Shown: positions 1 through 12,500 of the stretch, one piece after another
How the letters are laid out: each line of letters starts with the position of its first letter
Numbering within the stretch: position 1 is the first letter of the stretch
Source of the DNA: Chimonanthus salicifolius
Taxonomy: Eukaryota > Streptophyta > Magnoliopsida > Laurales > Calycanthaceae
Assembly (NCBI GenBank): GCA_013350335.1
Contig: CM023538.1
Coordinates: forward strand, 53,426,769-53,490,768
Direction of reading: 5' to 3'
Length of the DNA: 64,000 nt
The notes under the pieces: model-generated
The model's input: only the letters and a program-made list of their open reading frames with translations
Database searches by the model: none
What the model was told of the DNA's origin: nothing
Position numbers and translations under genes: made by a program

Positions 1-2612
1 ATTAGATTCTAACTTGTTTTCATGATAGATAATGCATTCGATCTATTACAAATCTTTTCTAAATATATATTTATGAGTGGTCTATTATTTATTATCATAG
101 ATTGAATATTTTAAATTCATTTTAGCTTTCAAATTTATTCTAGTTTAACAATGTAATTAATTAGTTTATTTTTTAAAATCAAAACAAAAAAGCTGCTTAC
201 AATGCAAGATTGACATTCTAAGTTTTTAAGTCCAAAATATAATTTGTTATAATGATGATTTTTTTATTTAAGATGAATTTTTATTTTCCATTAATAACAA
301 TTAGAAAAACAAAATTATTAGATAAAATTATGAGCTATAATTAAATATTTTATATTGATAAAATAAAAATAGAAAAGAGCTTTTAACAATGATGATAATG
401 ACAAATTTCCAGTCAATAACATTTTTTTCGGGTCTTCACAAGTTTATTGATTAATTAATAGATATGCAGCGGATTAACAATATTAATCAAGAGATATGTG
501 TTGTGTGATAAGAGAATGTGCCTATACTAGAACAATCACACAAGAACAAAACCAACACCAATAACATAAGATGTATAGTGGTTCAGTTTAAACAAACTTA
601 CATCCACTGTTAAACTCACCCAACCTTCGGCTATCCCAAATATACTATGTGGAGAATAACGCTCTCATGAATAGAATATGACTTCCACATATCTAATTGA
701 TTGGAAATTTCACCCAATCGCCTAAGGTTTTGAAAGGTTTGACCAAACCCCAGTCTACGTCCTTATCCGTCTACTTTTTATAGTGGTTGAAGCACCTTGC
801 TTTAGTCCACTTCACAATGATGATTTGAAAATTAAATTCAGACACTAAGAAACACTTGCCTTATGTAAGCTCACTTGTAGATGATATGCTTCTTGAAGTC
901 TCATTCCCAATGCGATGTCGATGATGACGAAGATGTACCTTGCGTAGTGCAATCTCAATCTATGGGAGAAAGGTTCTACGGTTTAAGATTTTCAAGTTCT
1001 ATCCTAGATTTATTTTTCTTTCTTTCTTAATCTCAATCAAGATGACTGGATTTCAAATGATTCACCTAAGTAAACTGCATAGAGAGGAGTGTAGAGAGGT
1101 TGGGATCCTTTGGAAATACCTTTGTGATATTACTATTCAAGTCTCTAAGGTGTCCAACCAAAAACCAACAAGTTTGGAGTTTAAATAGGCAAACAAGAAA
1201 ATCCAGAAGTTAAAACAGGCAATTGATCGTGCAACCATGATTGATCATGTGTTCAAATATAGCCGTTATAATGTGATCGTCGCACATTAATTGTTGTCCA
1301 ATGGATAGAAAATGGTCACGAACGATTGATCGTCCCTCAAGATTGATCGTGAACACCCTTGGACGATTGATAGTGGGTTGGCTATTGAATCGGCCTAAGG
1401 CTATCCTGTTTTGACAGTGTGTTATTAAAACAAGCCTCAACCAAACCCAGGGCGATGGGTCTTGTGCTCGATGTCTCGGCCCGGTATCTAGTGACATGTG
1501 CCCAATTGATCATGATGGTTCCTCACAATGGGTCGCCGTCAGACGAATGTATCGTCCTGAGCCTGACTGTATTTTACAGTGTGTGTTCATCCCAAGCTTC
1601 AGGCGATTGATCGCATGACCGATGGGTCAGCCCCTGTCTCAACAATTGATCATATTGTTAGATTGATCGTGTACTGAGATGACTTATGTTTGACAAACCA
1701 TTCCAGCCAGAACCTTGGATTTCTAAGACGATGCATTGCTGAATCACGACTGATCATCCACTATCAATGGCGATGGACGACACGACGTGTTATCGTGTCA
1801 TCCTTACAGTTCATCGTATTCATATTTCTAAGTTCTGTTCCATTTAGTTCTGTTGGTTTGTTAAACAACCACTAGGCTCCATTAAGATTATCCAGATATG
1901 ATTTCTAAGTCTAGGCATGAACATCATAAGGTGTTGGGTTCCATCTAAAGTCATCTATGGCTAATTTACCTTTGTGATTGCCATATACTTGGTGATGTTG
2001 AATCTTTTCTTTATCTTCCAATGCTTAAGTTCTTGATTCAATCTTCCTCACTTGAGTCTTGTTAATTGCTTTAATCTTTCGAGGCAATGCTTCACCTGAG
2101 TCATGGAATTGATAAAAAGGTGACTCAGTAAGCTGGGGCACTAACAAAGCCTAAAACTCACATGCGTGAGTTCTTTTAAGTTTTTTTTTTTTTTGAATTT
2201 ACGTGTGGGAAACCGCGGGATACACAGCTTAAAACCACCACGGTGTTCGCTTAATAAATCATAATATTCTTTTTCTCATTTCCCCTCTCTTTCTCAAACC
2301 CTAGCCGCCACACCTTTATATTCATTTCTCTGTTTGATGAAGAAGAAAAATAAGAAGAGAAAGGAAATGTATGAGGGTGTAGCATTTTTTCTTCTTCCAT
2401 CTTCTGTGTGTGTTTTGTTTTTCTTCCCAATCTTTCCCTCCGCCTCTTAATTTCTTTCGACTCCATTCTTTCCCGTGTTGACCCGCGGCTCGTGACTCAC
2501 GGTTTTTATTCACTAAAACGTGTTAACCCACAGTCCAACTTCTCATGTGATTTTTTCTGAGAACTGAATCATAGATATGACGGTCGCGATCGAACCGGTT
2601 CGATTCTGATAA
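1..2612. other. Non-genic AT-rich flank with retroelement-like relics
   Basis: I see no supportable gene here. Bases 1-445 are AT-rich without recognisable structure. From about 446 to 2110 the sequence has the feel of an old copia-type LTR or 3' end: a GCAGCGGATTAACAA-like start, a GTATAGTGGTTCA word of the type common in plant LTRs, and a mid part dense in GATTGATCGT words. No paired LTR, priming site or TSD was found, so the assignment stays open. Bases 2160-2612 hold a T-run and short open frames that look like chance. Confidence 0.3.
1221..1675. repeat. Dispersed GATTGATCGT words
   Basis: The decamer GATTGATCGT or close variants (AATTGATCGT, GATTGATCAT, GATTGATAGT) recurs about ten times in 450 bases, in irregular spacing. 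It is probably part of an LTR rather than a true tandem satellite. Confidence 0.4.
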
Positions 2613-2617
2613 CACTG

Positions 2618-5261
2618 TGTTGAACATTGAAATATTACATTTTACTATTTATTATTGGAGTAGTTAACCCTAAATTTTGTATATAATGATGCATTTAATG
2701 TAGTTTGTCAGTTTTGTAGTAAAAAATGGAAAGTTCAGGAAAATCAAGCTAATTCACCTGATAATTGCACAATTAGAGCTTTAAAGTGAAGACCTAGAAT
2801 TTTTATAATTATTTCATGCCTCCTTTTAGGGTCTCTTTATGTAAATTAATTAATCAGGATCCATTTATGAGAGTCTAAGATTAATTAATATTTTTTAGAT
2901 TTTAAGTGGCTAAATAATTATTTAATTTTAGATGTTAGAAGCTGCAATCCAAGTGCCAAAGCCTGAATTTCAAGTCAATGGTCCAAGACTCACTTCAAAT
3001 GGGACAGTCCACATACAAGTCCATGCCTATTCTATCATTGGACCAGGCCAATGTGCAAGCTCAGTCCAACTAAGGCCCAAGTTCTCAAATCCAATTCTAG
3101 TGGGCCTAAGTTGAGGTCTACATCCAAGTCCAAGCCCAAGTCAACTCCATGGTCCATGTTTGAATTTCACTTAAGTCCAACCCAATTATCCATGGCCAAA
3201 ACCCATAACCAACCTCACATCCACACCATCCAATTTCCATCTTAGATCTTAACCCTCCATCTCACGTACCAAATTAGGTCAAACCTTATATCCACCATGA
3301 AATCTAACCCATTCATTCATCTATCATAAGATCTAGGTCATTCATCATCTTCATGTTCATTTTAACCTTAAGTATTCATCCGTCCATCACCTACTAATCA
3401 ATGCATTCATTTCATGCATTGATCATCTTAGCCATTAGATATTAGGTCATCTAATCACATCCCTTCATTCATCTTAGAAACCCTAGAGCCTCCACATGCA
3501 TCCATCACATACACACATTATCTTAAATTTAGGTCATGCATTTCATTAATTATCTAGATCAACCTTTGAATCCAAACCCTCCATCAATCATCATCCCTTT
3601 CCTATATTTATTTTTATCAAAAATACCTTAGAGCTATTAGATCTTAACCAAACCATTCTTAGCCATCCACTTATTAAACCCTAAGTATAGACAACTTGTA
3701 GCCCAAGATAGCCTCCATGCACATATGCCACATCATCCATTGCCTTATTACTCCACACGATTTTAGCACTAGTTTTGCTCCTTGTTTTTAACCCATATTC
3801 CATCCACATTCATTTATGACACATCACCATCCTATCACCCATGCATCCACACGATTTTTGCATATCCAAAGCCACCCCATGCGCATATTGCATAGTCAAC
3901 TCTCCACATCACTTCCATCCATCTCAACCGTTCAATCATCCCATCTTCAAATCTCATCCATTCATTTATCATCTCATGAACAAACCCTAAAACTACATAG
4001 CCAAATTTGAATTTTCCATTGCCCAATCCAATTGCTTTATTTTCTTTTAATCTCCTATCTTCTCTCCACTTTGACTTAACCTCTAAGCAAGCACACAAGA
4101 AATTCGTGTAACCCTCCTTATGCAACCCTAAAATCCAATCTTAAATCTCCATCACCCATTCCCATTTAGATCCAATCCAGTCCTTTGATTTTCCAACTTA
4201 AACCTTGATTTAACCAAGTCATCCATCTCCTCTTGAAGTCTATAAATACCCCATTAACCCTAAGGGTAAAATTCGAATATGACTTGGAGTTCAAAAGGAC
4301 TAGAGGCTGGAGAAAGACTAAGAAGGCAGAGTTCTGCACGATTTTTGCAAGTGAGCAATTATTTTTGCAATTTTATTTTATCTTCTATGTATTTTTCTTC
4401 CAAGCTTTGTACTTTAATTCTTCCATTTAATAAATTGAAGTATCCGTTTAGAATCCTAAAACATCCAAGTTCTATAATTCTTTTGTGATTATTTTGCTCT
4501 TAATTTCAAGTTTACAACTTTTGTTTATTTAATTGAACATGAGTACATGCAATAGTTAGGATCTTGATTGTAAATGTTGAATTTTGATTACTAACGTTTA
4601 ATTAATTAAATAAAAAAGTTGTGAATCTTTTTTCTATTACCGAGTATGAATTGCATTTTAGATCTTTACGTGAATGTCAGATCTAGGCTTTCACTTTGTT
4701 TATACATTTTGGGCGATGAGTGGTCTATTCCAAACAGCCAACCTTTACGTTACTGGACTGTTATTTTCACATTTATTTTCTAGCAATTTAATTTTCTGTC
4801 TTTAAATTATGTTAGATTCTATATTTGTTGTATAATTCTTGTTCTAACCTAAGTCTTGTATGTTTTATTCTTTTAAAATTCTTTAAATTCATGTCATTCT
4901 TTTATTCTTTTAATTCTTTGTAATTATACTCTCTCTCAAAATTCATTTAATTAAAAATTAGATGCGTTATTTTAATCTTATAACTTGTAATTTTGATCAT
5001 GATTAAGATTATCATTTAATTCACCATTTTAATTCAAGAACGATTAATTCACACATCTTATTTGCTGATTTTCCAAGATAGATACATGGCTCATATAAAT
5101 GTTCTATTTCTTGAAAATAATTCTTTTTAAAGGAATATAAATTTAATTTTAGTTCATATATTTGAAGATTTTCCTTTGCATTCGACCTTGCACTCAATCG
5201 CTATACTATTAAATTATTCGTACGCTTGCGAGATTATAACTATAAAATTTGTACATTAACA
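2618..5261 (+). mobile_element. Solo LTR A1 (large Ty3/gypsy-type LTR)
   Basis: A 2644-bp unit starts TGTTGAACATTG and ends ACATTAACA, with TG...CA ends and a perfect 5-bp target-site duplication CACTG (2613-2617 and 5262-5266). A TATAAATA box at 4241 followed by an AATAAA-type poly(A) signal near 4430 fits a U3-R-U5 layout. The same family occurs at 22386-24701 and 58721-60464; all three share the tail words CGCTTGCGAG...TATAAA...AAAATTT. No internal retroviral-type genes or second LTR are present, so I call it a solo LTR. Assignment to Ty3/gypsy rests on size and tail style only; the TSD makes the boundaries firm. Confidence 0.85.
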
Positions 5262-5266
5262 CACTG

Positions 5267-5841
5267 GTTGGGTAGTCTTGCACCTGGCATGATTTTTGAC
5301 CTTCTCACACTTGCAACTCGTAATGATTTTGACACATATTAAGTTGGTGTACACATCTGGTGCCAATCAATTTCATTGTATGATAATTCTTAACAAATAT
5401 TTACTGATGTAGCACAAAGTTTGACCCTATCGAACATCGAAAACCCGACCCATTTATTTTATTTTTTATTTTTCATTTTCTTATTGTATTTTCATTTTAT
5501 TTATTTCCTTAATTTTAGGGATTAGGGTTTCTTTCATATAAACATGCTTTTAGAGTTGTATTAGACATAATTATTGATGAATTAATGGAAAACTGAGAAT
5601 TTTCTCTCCTCTATGTCTCCCTCACACTTGTGATCTCCATTTTCCCTTCTCCCTCCTGTGGATTCGGGCTTTTTCTGCTTCTCCCTCAAGTGGATCCCAT
5701 TCTTCTCTTCTCTATTTCCAGGTGGATTCATGTTCGTCTATTTCATTCCTGATTCATCTCGATGCAGACCAGTACTCAAACCTCATGTTGTTGTGACCAG
5801 TGATGCAGATTGGTTTGATGTTCCAAACAGAGACACTTAGC
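5267..5841. other. Non-genic spacer, probable older retroelement host
   Basis: This is AT-rich, then turns to CT-rich sequence resembling a plant LTR leader (ATTAGGGTTTCTTTCATATAA). Its right part (5650-5841) continues after the 5842-9318 insertion at 9319-9591, so both pieces formed one older host element. A 60-codon open frame here has no recognisable similarity. Confidence 0.35.
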
Positions 5842-6165
5842 TGTTAGAAATAAAAGAATGAAAATCACACACAAGATCAAACACCACACAAGATAAACAC
5901 AATATTTTATGTGGTTCGACAATATCGCCTACGTCCACGGAGCGTGATGATTTTACTAAGATTAAGTTCCTGGACATGTTACAAGGATTACACTAACCCT
6001 ACCTATCCCTTCATCTCAGTCAATCTTTCTCTCCATTCACAGCTTAAGAAAACCCTAGGGGGTAGAGACATTATATACTTGTGCATATGAAACACAACTA
6101 GGTTTGCTGGAACTCACTAATTGTGAACCTGGCCCAGAAAGGACCTTTTGAGCCAAAACCCAACA
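5842..6165 (-). repeat. 3' LTR of LARD-like element 1
   Basis: Direct copy of 8998-9318. Shared blocks include the start TGTTAGAAATAAAAGAATG, the block at TATTTTATGTGGTTCG, GAGCGTGATGATTTTACTAA, and the end GAGCCAAAACC-CAACA. Confidence 0.85.
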
Positions 6166-7188
6166 ATCTCTACATTGGCAAAAAATGTCCGACCCTTTGG
6201 AGAATGTTGTAACACCTTCACCCCATGAGAGCTCACTCCCACTAAACCTGCACCTTAAAGGTGAACCCTCAATCTCTAGTAAGAGGAGAGATTGAGGAGG
6301 TCCAAGCGACGCTTGAACTTCTCTGGAGTAACTGGCTCAGTTTGCATGTCCACTACATCTAAATCAATCATTGCACTCATCTCACCACTACTGGTGATAA
6401 GAGCAAAGTGTGCATGCTTTTCCTTCCCATCCAAGCCTTTAAAGTGGCTTGACAATTCTCTTTGTTTTTCCCTGTGCCAAACTGCTAGGCTCTTGCTGAG
6501 CCTCTATTTTCTCCTCAACTCCTAACTAACTAGTCTCATCTTGACTGTCGATTTTTGTCCAATCTTAGAGTCTAGATTGGAGGGAGCTTTGTAGCTGTTT
6601 TTTATCGTGCACTGCATGCACCCACTGTGTTGCTGCCTTTCTTTCTGCTGTGTTGGCCGACGATAACAGAAAGAGATCTGGACATGATGGGATTGACTGT
6701 TGGCCTATTCTCACCGGTCTACTGGCTTTTCTAAGAACGATGGTTGCATTATGTTCTCAAACTAAGAATGGTGATGCTTGGGCTTGCACCCTTTAAACGT
6801 CTGGGACTCTAGTTGTTCCCGTTCCTTGCTGCAAATATGGAAGCCTGCTGCATCCTTCATTCTCTGCTTGCAGCTGCCTTTTGTTCTGGGTTCCTGCGCC
6901 TAGGTTGCATACATGGGTCTTGCAAATTGTCCCCTCTATGAACAGATCTCGAAGAGATCTGCTCTCCTACCCTCTACTTTGTCGAGATCTGCGATTGTTC
7001 AAGTGCCTTACCCTACTCTCTGTCTAGAGCAATCTGCTTAGGCGTGCAAATGCCTAAAACCCTTCTACTGACGACAGGATATCAGATTTGTAGTGCTCCC
7101 CTGCCTTAGCCTACTTTTTGTCTGGAGTAGATCTGCTTAGGTGTGCACCTACCTGAAACCCTTCTATTGACTACAGGATATCAAATCT

Positions 7189-7380
7189 TGTAACAACCTA
7201 ACCGTACCCATTACAATATTGTCCGTTTTAAGCCCCACGTGGGCCCTCACGGCTTTGTTCTGGGCCCTGGCCCACATGGCCAGGCCCAAAGGCCTTGTGA
7301 TGGAAAGGAGCTTTGCCTCCTCATATATATCCCCCTGCACCCAACTCCACAACCGATGTGGGACTTGGTGGGGTGCTAAA
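7189..7380 (-). repeat. 3' LTR of TRIM 1
   Basis: Direct repeat of 7514-7706, with near-identical order of words and scattered substitutions. Confidence 0.88.
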
Positions 7381-7513
7381 ATCCACCCCCTTAAGAGCAG
7401 AGTCATCTCGGGCTTTGTCACGTCACACTGATAGGGGGTCCACACACAGGCATGCAACGTCACTCAAGTAGAGCCCACACAGTCCAAGTGTTGAACAGTG
7501 CTCTGATACCACT

Positions 7514-7706
7514 TGTAACGATCTAATCCTACCCATTACAATATTGTCCGCTTTGAGCTCCACGTGGGCCCTCACGACTTTGTTCTGTGCCCTAGCCCAC
7601 ATGGCTAGGCCGAAAAACCTTGTGATGGAGAGGGGCTTTGCCTCCTCATATATAACCCCCTCCAACCAACTTTACAACCGATCTGGGACTTGGGTGGGGT
7701 GCTACA
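7514..7706 (-). repeat. 5' LTR of TRIM 1
   Basis: Direct repeat of 7189-7380. It lies next to the perfect tRNA-Met priming site and keeps the canonical CA end. Confidence 0.88.
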
Positions 7707-8997
7707 GATCTGCAGGGTGTTCCCCTTGTGCCAAAGCAGATCTGCAGATTGGGGAACAGACCCCTGCAACTCACGTTTGTTTCTCTTGATTTGCTTGGGG
7801 ACTGAAGAACTGGGCTGACGTGCCCTTCTAACAGATCTATTGTGTGTGTTGTCCCTCTGTTATACTCTGAAATCATCCAACGGTCAGCAAGTGTTGATTC
7901 CTTGCTTTTTTCTGTTCTTGCCTGCATTGCCTTCTTCTTCTAGCTCGTAACCCCTAGAATGATCAAATATGGGGTTATGCACTGTAATGAAGTCTGGAAG
8001 CTTAATGTTTGAAGATCAGATTTGCTTCTAGCGTTGCCTCTTTGATTCGTGCCTGCTAAAATGAGAATGCCTCTTCCTACTCGCTGCAGTGGCCTCTTAG
8101 TTTGCTGGGCTGCATAGAATTTGTGCTAGTTGCCCTTTTCTTTCTCGCTGAGAGAAATCACTGGCTGCCTTTTACTGTTCGCACACTGTATTTGCGCAGG
8201 GGATGATTTTACTGTTCTCAGTCTGCTGCTCTATGATTTCCGCCGCTGTTGCAGGCTGTGTCGGTGATCGTCCATGGGTTCCTGCTTGACTGGCGATGGA
8301 GAAAGGGGTTCTGGTGATTTGGGTTCCACCCACTGCAACCTTAGGGACACACGTCTGGGTTCTTACAGGTCAAAACTAGCGCTGGGTTTCTGCGCCTTGC
8401 CCTATGCTTTATTCTTTACCATGAAACAAGTCTTTGTTCACAGCATGCGTGAACAGATGTGGTTGGTTCTGTGTGGGTCCGACGGTGGATTTGTGCCAAG
8501 GAGCTATGCACGACTGGTTCATATCTGAATAAGCCAGAGAAGTCAACGTTGGACTGCCTGCCCCTTTGTTTTGTCTCCGCTTTCTTCTAACGAGATGCTT
8601 TGCTGCTGAAATCTGGGACCCTCTGCAAAACCCCTTTCTGCAATTGAACTTCCTGGAACTCGATGGAGTTACTGTGCACCGTTCTACAACAAGCTAGATC
8701 TCCTGCTATATGCTTTTAGCTAGTGGCGACTGGCTGTTTGCACTACCCTTTGTTCTGTCTTTGGGATTCTTCTGCCTCTGGCGCGTTCGTTTTGTCCTGG
8801 GACTGTTGCTAGGAAGACCTTTGAATGCTGGGATTTGCCGCTGGAACAGTGCTTGTTCCACCTGCGATTTCTATCCCACATCTTGAAAAAACGCAGGCTG
8901 CTGTGCTCAATCTGGTTGGGTTTCCCCTTTTTCCTCTGGTTTCCTGATCTATGATTTTGCCTCCTTCGGTTCGACGAACCTGAGCTTTGATACCAAT

Positions 8998-9318
8998 TGT
9001 TAGAAATAAAAGAATGTAAATCAAACCAGATCAAACACCACATAAGAGAAACACAATATTTTACGTGGTTTGGCAATATCTCCTTTGTTCATAGAGCGTG
9101 ATGATTTTACTAAGATAAAGTTCTTGGACAGGTTACAAGGATTACACTAACCATACACATCTCTTGCTCTCAGTCGCTCTTTCTCTTCATTCACAGCTCA
9201 AAAAAAACCTAAGAGAAAAAGACATTATATACTAGTGCATATAAAACACAACTAGCCTGCTTGGCCTAACTAATAGTGAATCTGGCCCAGTATAGACCTT
9301 TTGAGCCAAAACCAAACA
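8998..9318 (-). repeat. 5' LTR of LARD-like element 1
   Basis: Direct copy of 5842-6165, lying two bases from the priming site at 8984-8995. Confidence 0.85.
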
Positions 9319-9591
9319 CTAGCTGCCTGGCCACATCAACAAGCTTGTGGTTCCAGATCTGCTTGCAATCTCTGCATCTTGTCTCTGCAGCATTGCCTCC
9401 AACAACACCAGATCTGAATCAATCCACTACCAGATCGCGTCTCACTGTCTCCCTACTGTTATCGCCTGAACCCAAACCACTGCAGCTTCTATCGTTCCTC
9501 ACCATATCTTCCATGATTACACCTGCCAACGATATCCCTCCTCTCTATCCTTCACTCCTCAGCCCATCTGTTACCGCCTACAGCCCCTTTC

Positions 9592-12500
9592 TGTAATGGC
9601 CCGGAATTTGTAAATCAATATATATGTGGTTATTATTTTTTTTAATGGTGGAAATTTGAAATTTGATGGAATAGATGGTGAATGGATCAAAATATGGACA
9701 AAGGCCCAAGTATGGCCCAATGGGCTATGGATTGGATTTAAATTCATTTAAAGGGTCAATGATGGTCAATTGGGCCAAGGATGGTCAAATTGAGCCCAAT
9801 ACACATCCGGGACCCAATGGGTCTCTAAGGTAAATGGGTAAGAGGAAAATGTAATTGGGCCATGGGCCCAATGGTGATCCAATAAGAGGAATAGGTTGAA
9901 TTGGAAATTAAATCATCTAAGTAAATATTAATTGGACCTAAGTGACATGGCCGAATGGGGCCCACCTCCACCTCACCAAGTGAGGTGGCATGTGGACCCA
10001 GAGATTGGTGGGGCCGGCCACTATGGTTGAATTGGTTAACCATGGGTGTATGTATGAAGGCAATTTAAGCAAATGGAATTAAGTTCAAGTGGGAATTAAT
10101 TAACTTAACCTAATGATCCAATTAATTAGTTAATTAAGCTAAGTTAAGATGGTGGTCAAAGGGGTCAAAAGGTGGAAGACCAAAACACCTCATTCCAAGC
10201 TTAAGAGAAGAAAAAACGTTGGCTAGTGGTGTTGGGTCAAAAAGCATGGAAAATATCTTGTGCTTGGTTGGTGGAGAATTTATGGTTGAGTATAAATTAA
10301 GTAACCTTGGGATAAGCTGGGTTTTCATCTTATCCCATCCTCATTTCACTCTTTCCTCTCTTTCCCTCTCTCATGGCCGTCCCACACTAGGAAGAGAAAG
10401 AAGAAGAAAGCTAAGGGAAAAAGAAGAGAAGAAGAGAAGAAAGAGGTGCAATTTTTGGCCCATCATCCCAAGATCAAGCCATACTATCTTCTTCCTCACC
10501 ATCCTCATCTCCATCCTCTCCTCTCTCTCTCTCAAATCAAACCCTACTATGGCCGAACCCAAGCTTGGAGTTTTTTTGTCATTGATCAAGCATCTTGGCC
10601 GACCAAAGATCAAGAAGAAGGAGAAAGGATGCTAAGGAAATCAAGAGGAGAAAGAAAGACTGGAGGAGACGTCGGATCGTAAGTATTTTCTAAAACAAGA
10701 GATTTGGATTTTTAGGGTTTAAGATTTGGGATCCATTCTTTTTAAATTTGATGGTGGCCAAATGATCATAGGCCTTGGATCTCAAATCCATCTAATGAAA
10801 GGAGGAAAGATGGGCAAACCCCAAATGGGTAAATTAGGGTTAAGGAAAAATAAATGGATTAAGGATATAATGTTTTTAGATTATTTAAGCATGGAATTAT
10901 GTAAATTTGGAAGAAAATTATGGGCCATAGGGTTCGGCCATGTAGTATGGCCGAACCCCATGGTGGGTGATTAGGTGATGTATGATTTTTTTTTTTAGGG
11001 TTTTAACGAATGGAAGCTATGGAGGGTGAATTATGATTATTAGGGTTTTAATGATTTAATGTGGTAATTTTTAAAGCGATTGTAAATGAGAAACTTGATG
11101 GAAGATATGAATGATTTTGTGGCCTTAAAAGGCATGAATGAATGAAGAATGGACCATGAACCCTATGGTAATGTACTCATAATTTTAATGGATATGTAAA
11201 TATGGAAAAATAATGGGGAATGTTGGTAGTTTTGATGGACTCAAGAGAGTGAGCCTGATGTTGATTAAAGGGGCTGATTTTAATGATCCTATAACATGAA
11301 GTGGTAAGGCATTAAGGGATCTAAGATGTGGATTAAAAATGTGGGAAAAGATCCAAGAGGAATAAGGAAATTAACATCATGGGTTCGGCCATGGTGTATG
11401 GCTGAACCCATGACCCAATTTTATGAACCACTTAATGGGGCTAAGTTAATGGACTAAAATATGATTAAGGAATGATGAATTAAATATATGGTTTAGGTTC
11501 TCTCAATGGAGGGACTTATGATGAATCTAAAGGGTAACCAAAGACCAAGGAAAAATGGGGATTTAGTTAAGTTAAAAAGGGCTGATTTTTAATGAACCTA
11601 ATTGTAGATCATTTTTGGCCTAAGATTAATGTGTATGTATATGTTTTAAATGAATGGAGTTTAGGTTAAGTAAGTGGCTGAATTCCAATGTTGTTATGTC
11701 ATGGTTGATGGGTCATTTTTGGATCCAAATTTATGGGTCGGTTATAGACAAAAAATGTACATGGATGGAGGGAGTATTAAACCATGGAAGAGTAGTGGCA
11801 AAACTGTAATTATGGGCCAAAATGAAGGACTATGGGTTCGGCCATGGTATATGGCCGAACCCCATGGGGGATGAACTTAGACATTTTTATGATGACCTTA
11901 GGTGTGTTCTATGAAACCAAGGGTGGCTGGATTTTAAACTCACAAATTAAAATATCTAATGGATTAAATGGGACCCACAAAACCTAAATAGTGACCGATT
12001 ATTCATATGGACTTGGAAATGATTAATGGGCTTAGAAATAGTTAAAAATATGGACTGATTATGTGTATGTAATAAGGTATTGGATATCGCAAGCGGTACG
12101 GGTGTCGGTAGCCGGATTATCGGATGAAAACGTAAAAGGACGCGAGTCGGTATTCGGTAGGATTCCTACCTTTTTGTAAGCCATGGATTGTGTGATGGTT
12201 TCTTTGATTTATTTTGGAAATTATATGGTTTGTTTTATGATCAGTTTTAAGATCATGATTTATGTATCTTATATGGCATAATGCAAGGCTATGATTTATA
12301 TGCTAAGTTATGAATTCTATATTAAGACTATGGATGATATATATTACATAGTATAATGCACTTACATCTCATGCATGGCATGGGCGGGAAAATAATGAAA
12401 CTAGAGTCTATGCTCCGTCGGGACGACCGAGAAGCAGACATGGGGATAGCCTGATGTGCTATAACCAGAGTCCATGCTCCGTCGGGGCGACCGAGAAGCA

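Larger units (their letters stand above)
7189..7706 (-). mobile_element. TRIM 1 nested in LARD-like element 1
   Basis: This is a 518-bp terminal-repeat retrotransposon in miniature. Its LTRs lie at 7189-7380 and 7514-7706 (192 and 193 bp). They share the start TGTAAC, the words CACGTGGGCCCTCAC and CCACATGGC, and a GGGACTTGG end block. GCTCTGATACCA at 7500-7511 is the exact complement of the 12-base initiator tRNA-Met priming site, two bases from the right LTR. Interior DNA is only 133 bp. The flanks AATCT (7184-7188) and GATCT (7707-7711) form a TSD with one change. The left LTR end has decayed (AAA instead of ACA). Confidence 0.9.
5842..9318 (-). mobile_element. Non-autonomous short-LTR retrotransposon (LARD-like) 1
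   Basis: Two direct LTRs (5842-6165 and 8998-9318; 324 and 321 bp, TG...CA ends) flank a 2.8-kb interior. Next to the right LTR, at 8984-8995, lies GCTTTGATACCA, whose complement TGGTATCAAAGC matches the initiator tRNA-Met priming site (TGGTATCAGAGC) at 11 of 12 bases; this places the element on the - strand. The flanks TTAGC (5837-5841) and CTAGC (9319-9323) are a 5-bp TSD with one change. The interior has no gag or pol reading frame, is rich in AGATCTG words, and hosts a TRIM at 7189-7706. It must have depended on an autonomous relative for movement. Confidence 0.85.

Noticed and set aside
7189..7706. Convergent short genes with GTW-rich products
   Set aside because: The two similar frames are the two LTRs of a TRIM read on either strand.
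10219..10635. A 138-codon frame at the start of solo LTR a
   Set aside because: Lys/Glu- and Ser/Leu-rich low-complexity translation of an LTR leader; the opposite strand is open as well.
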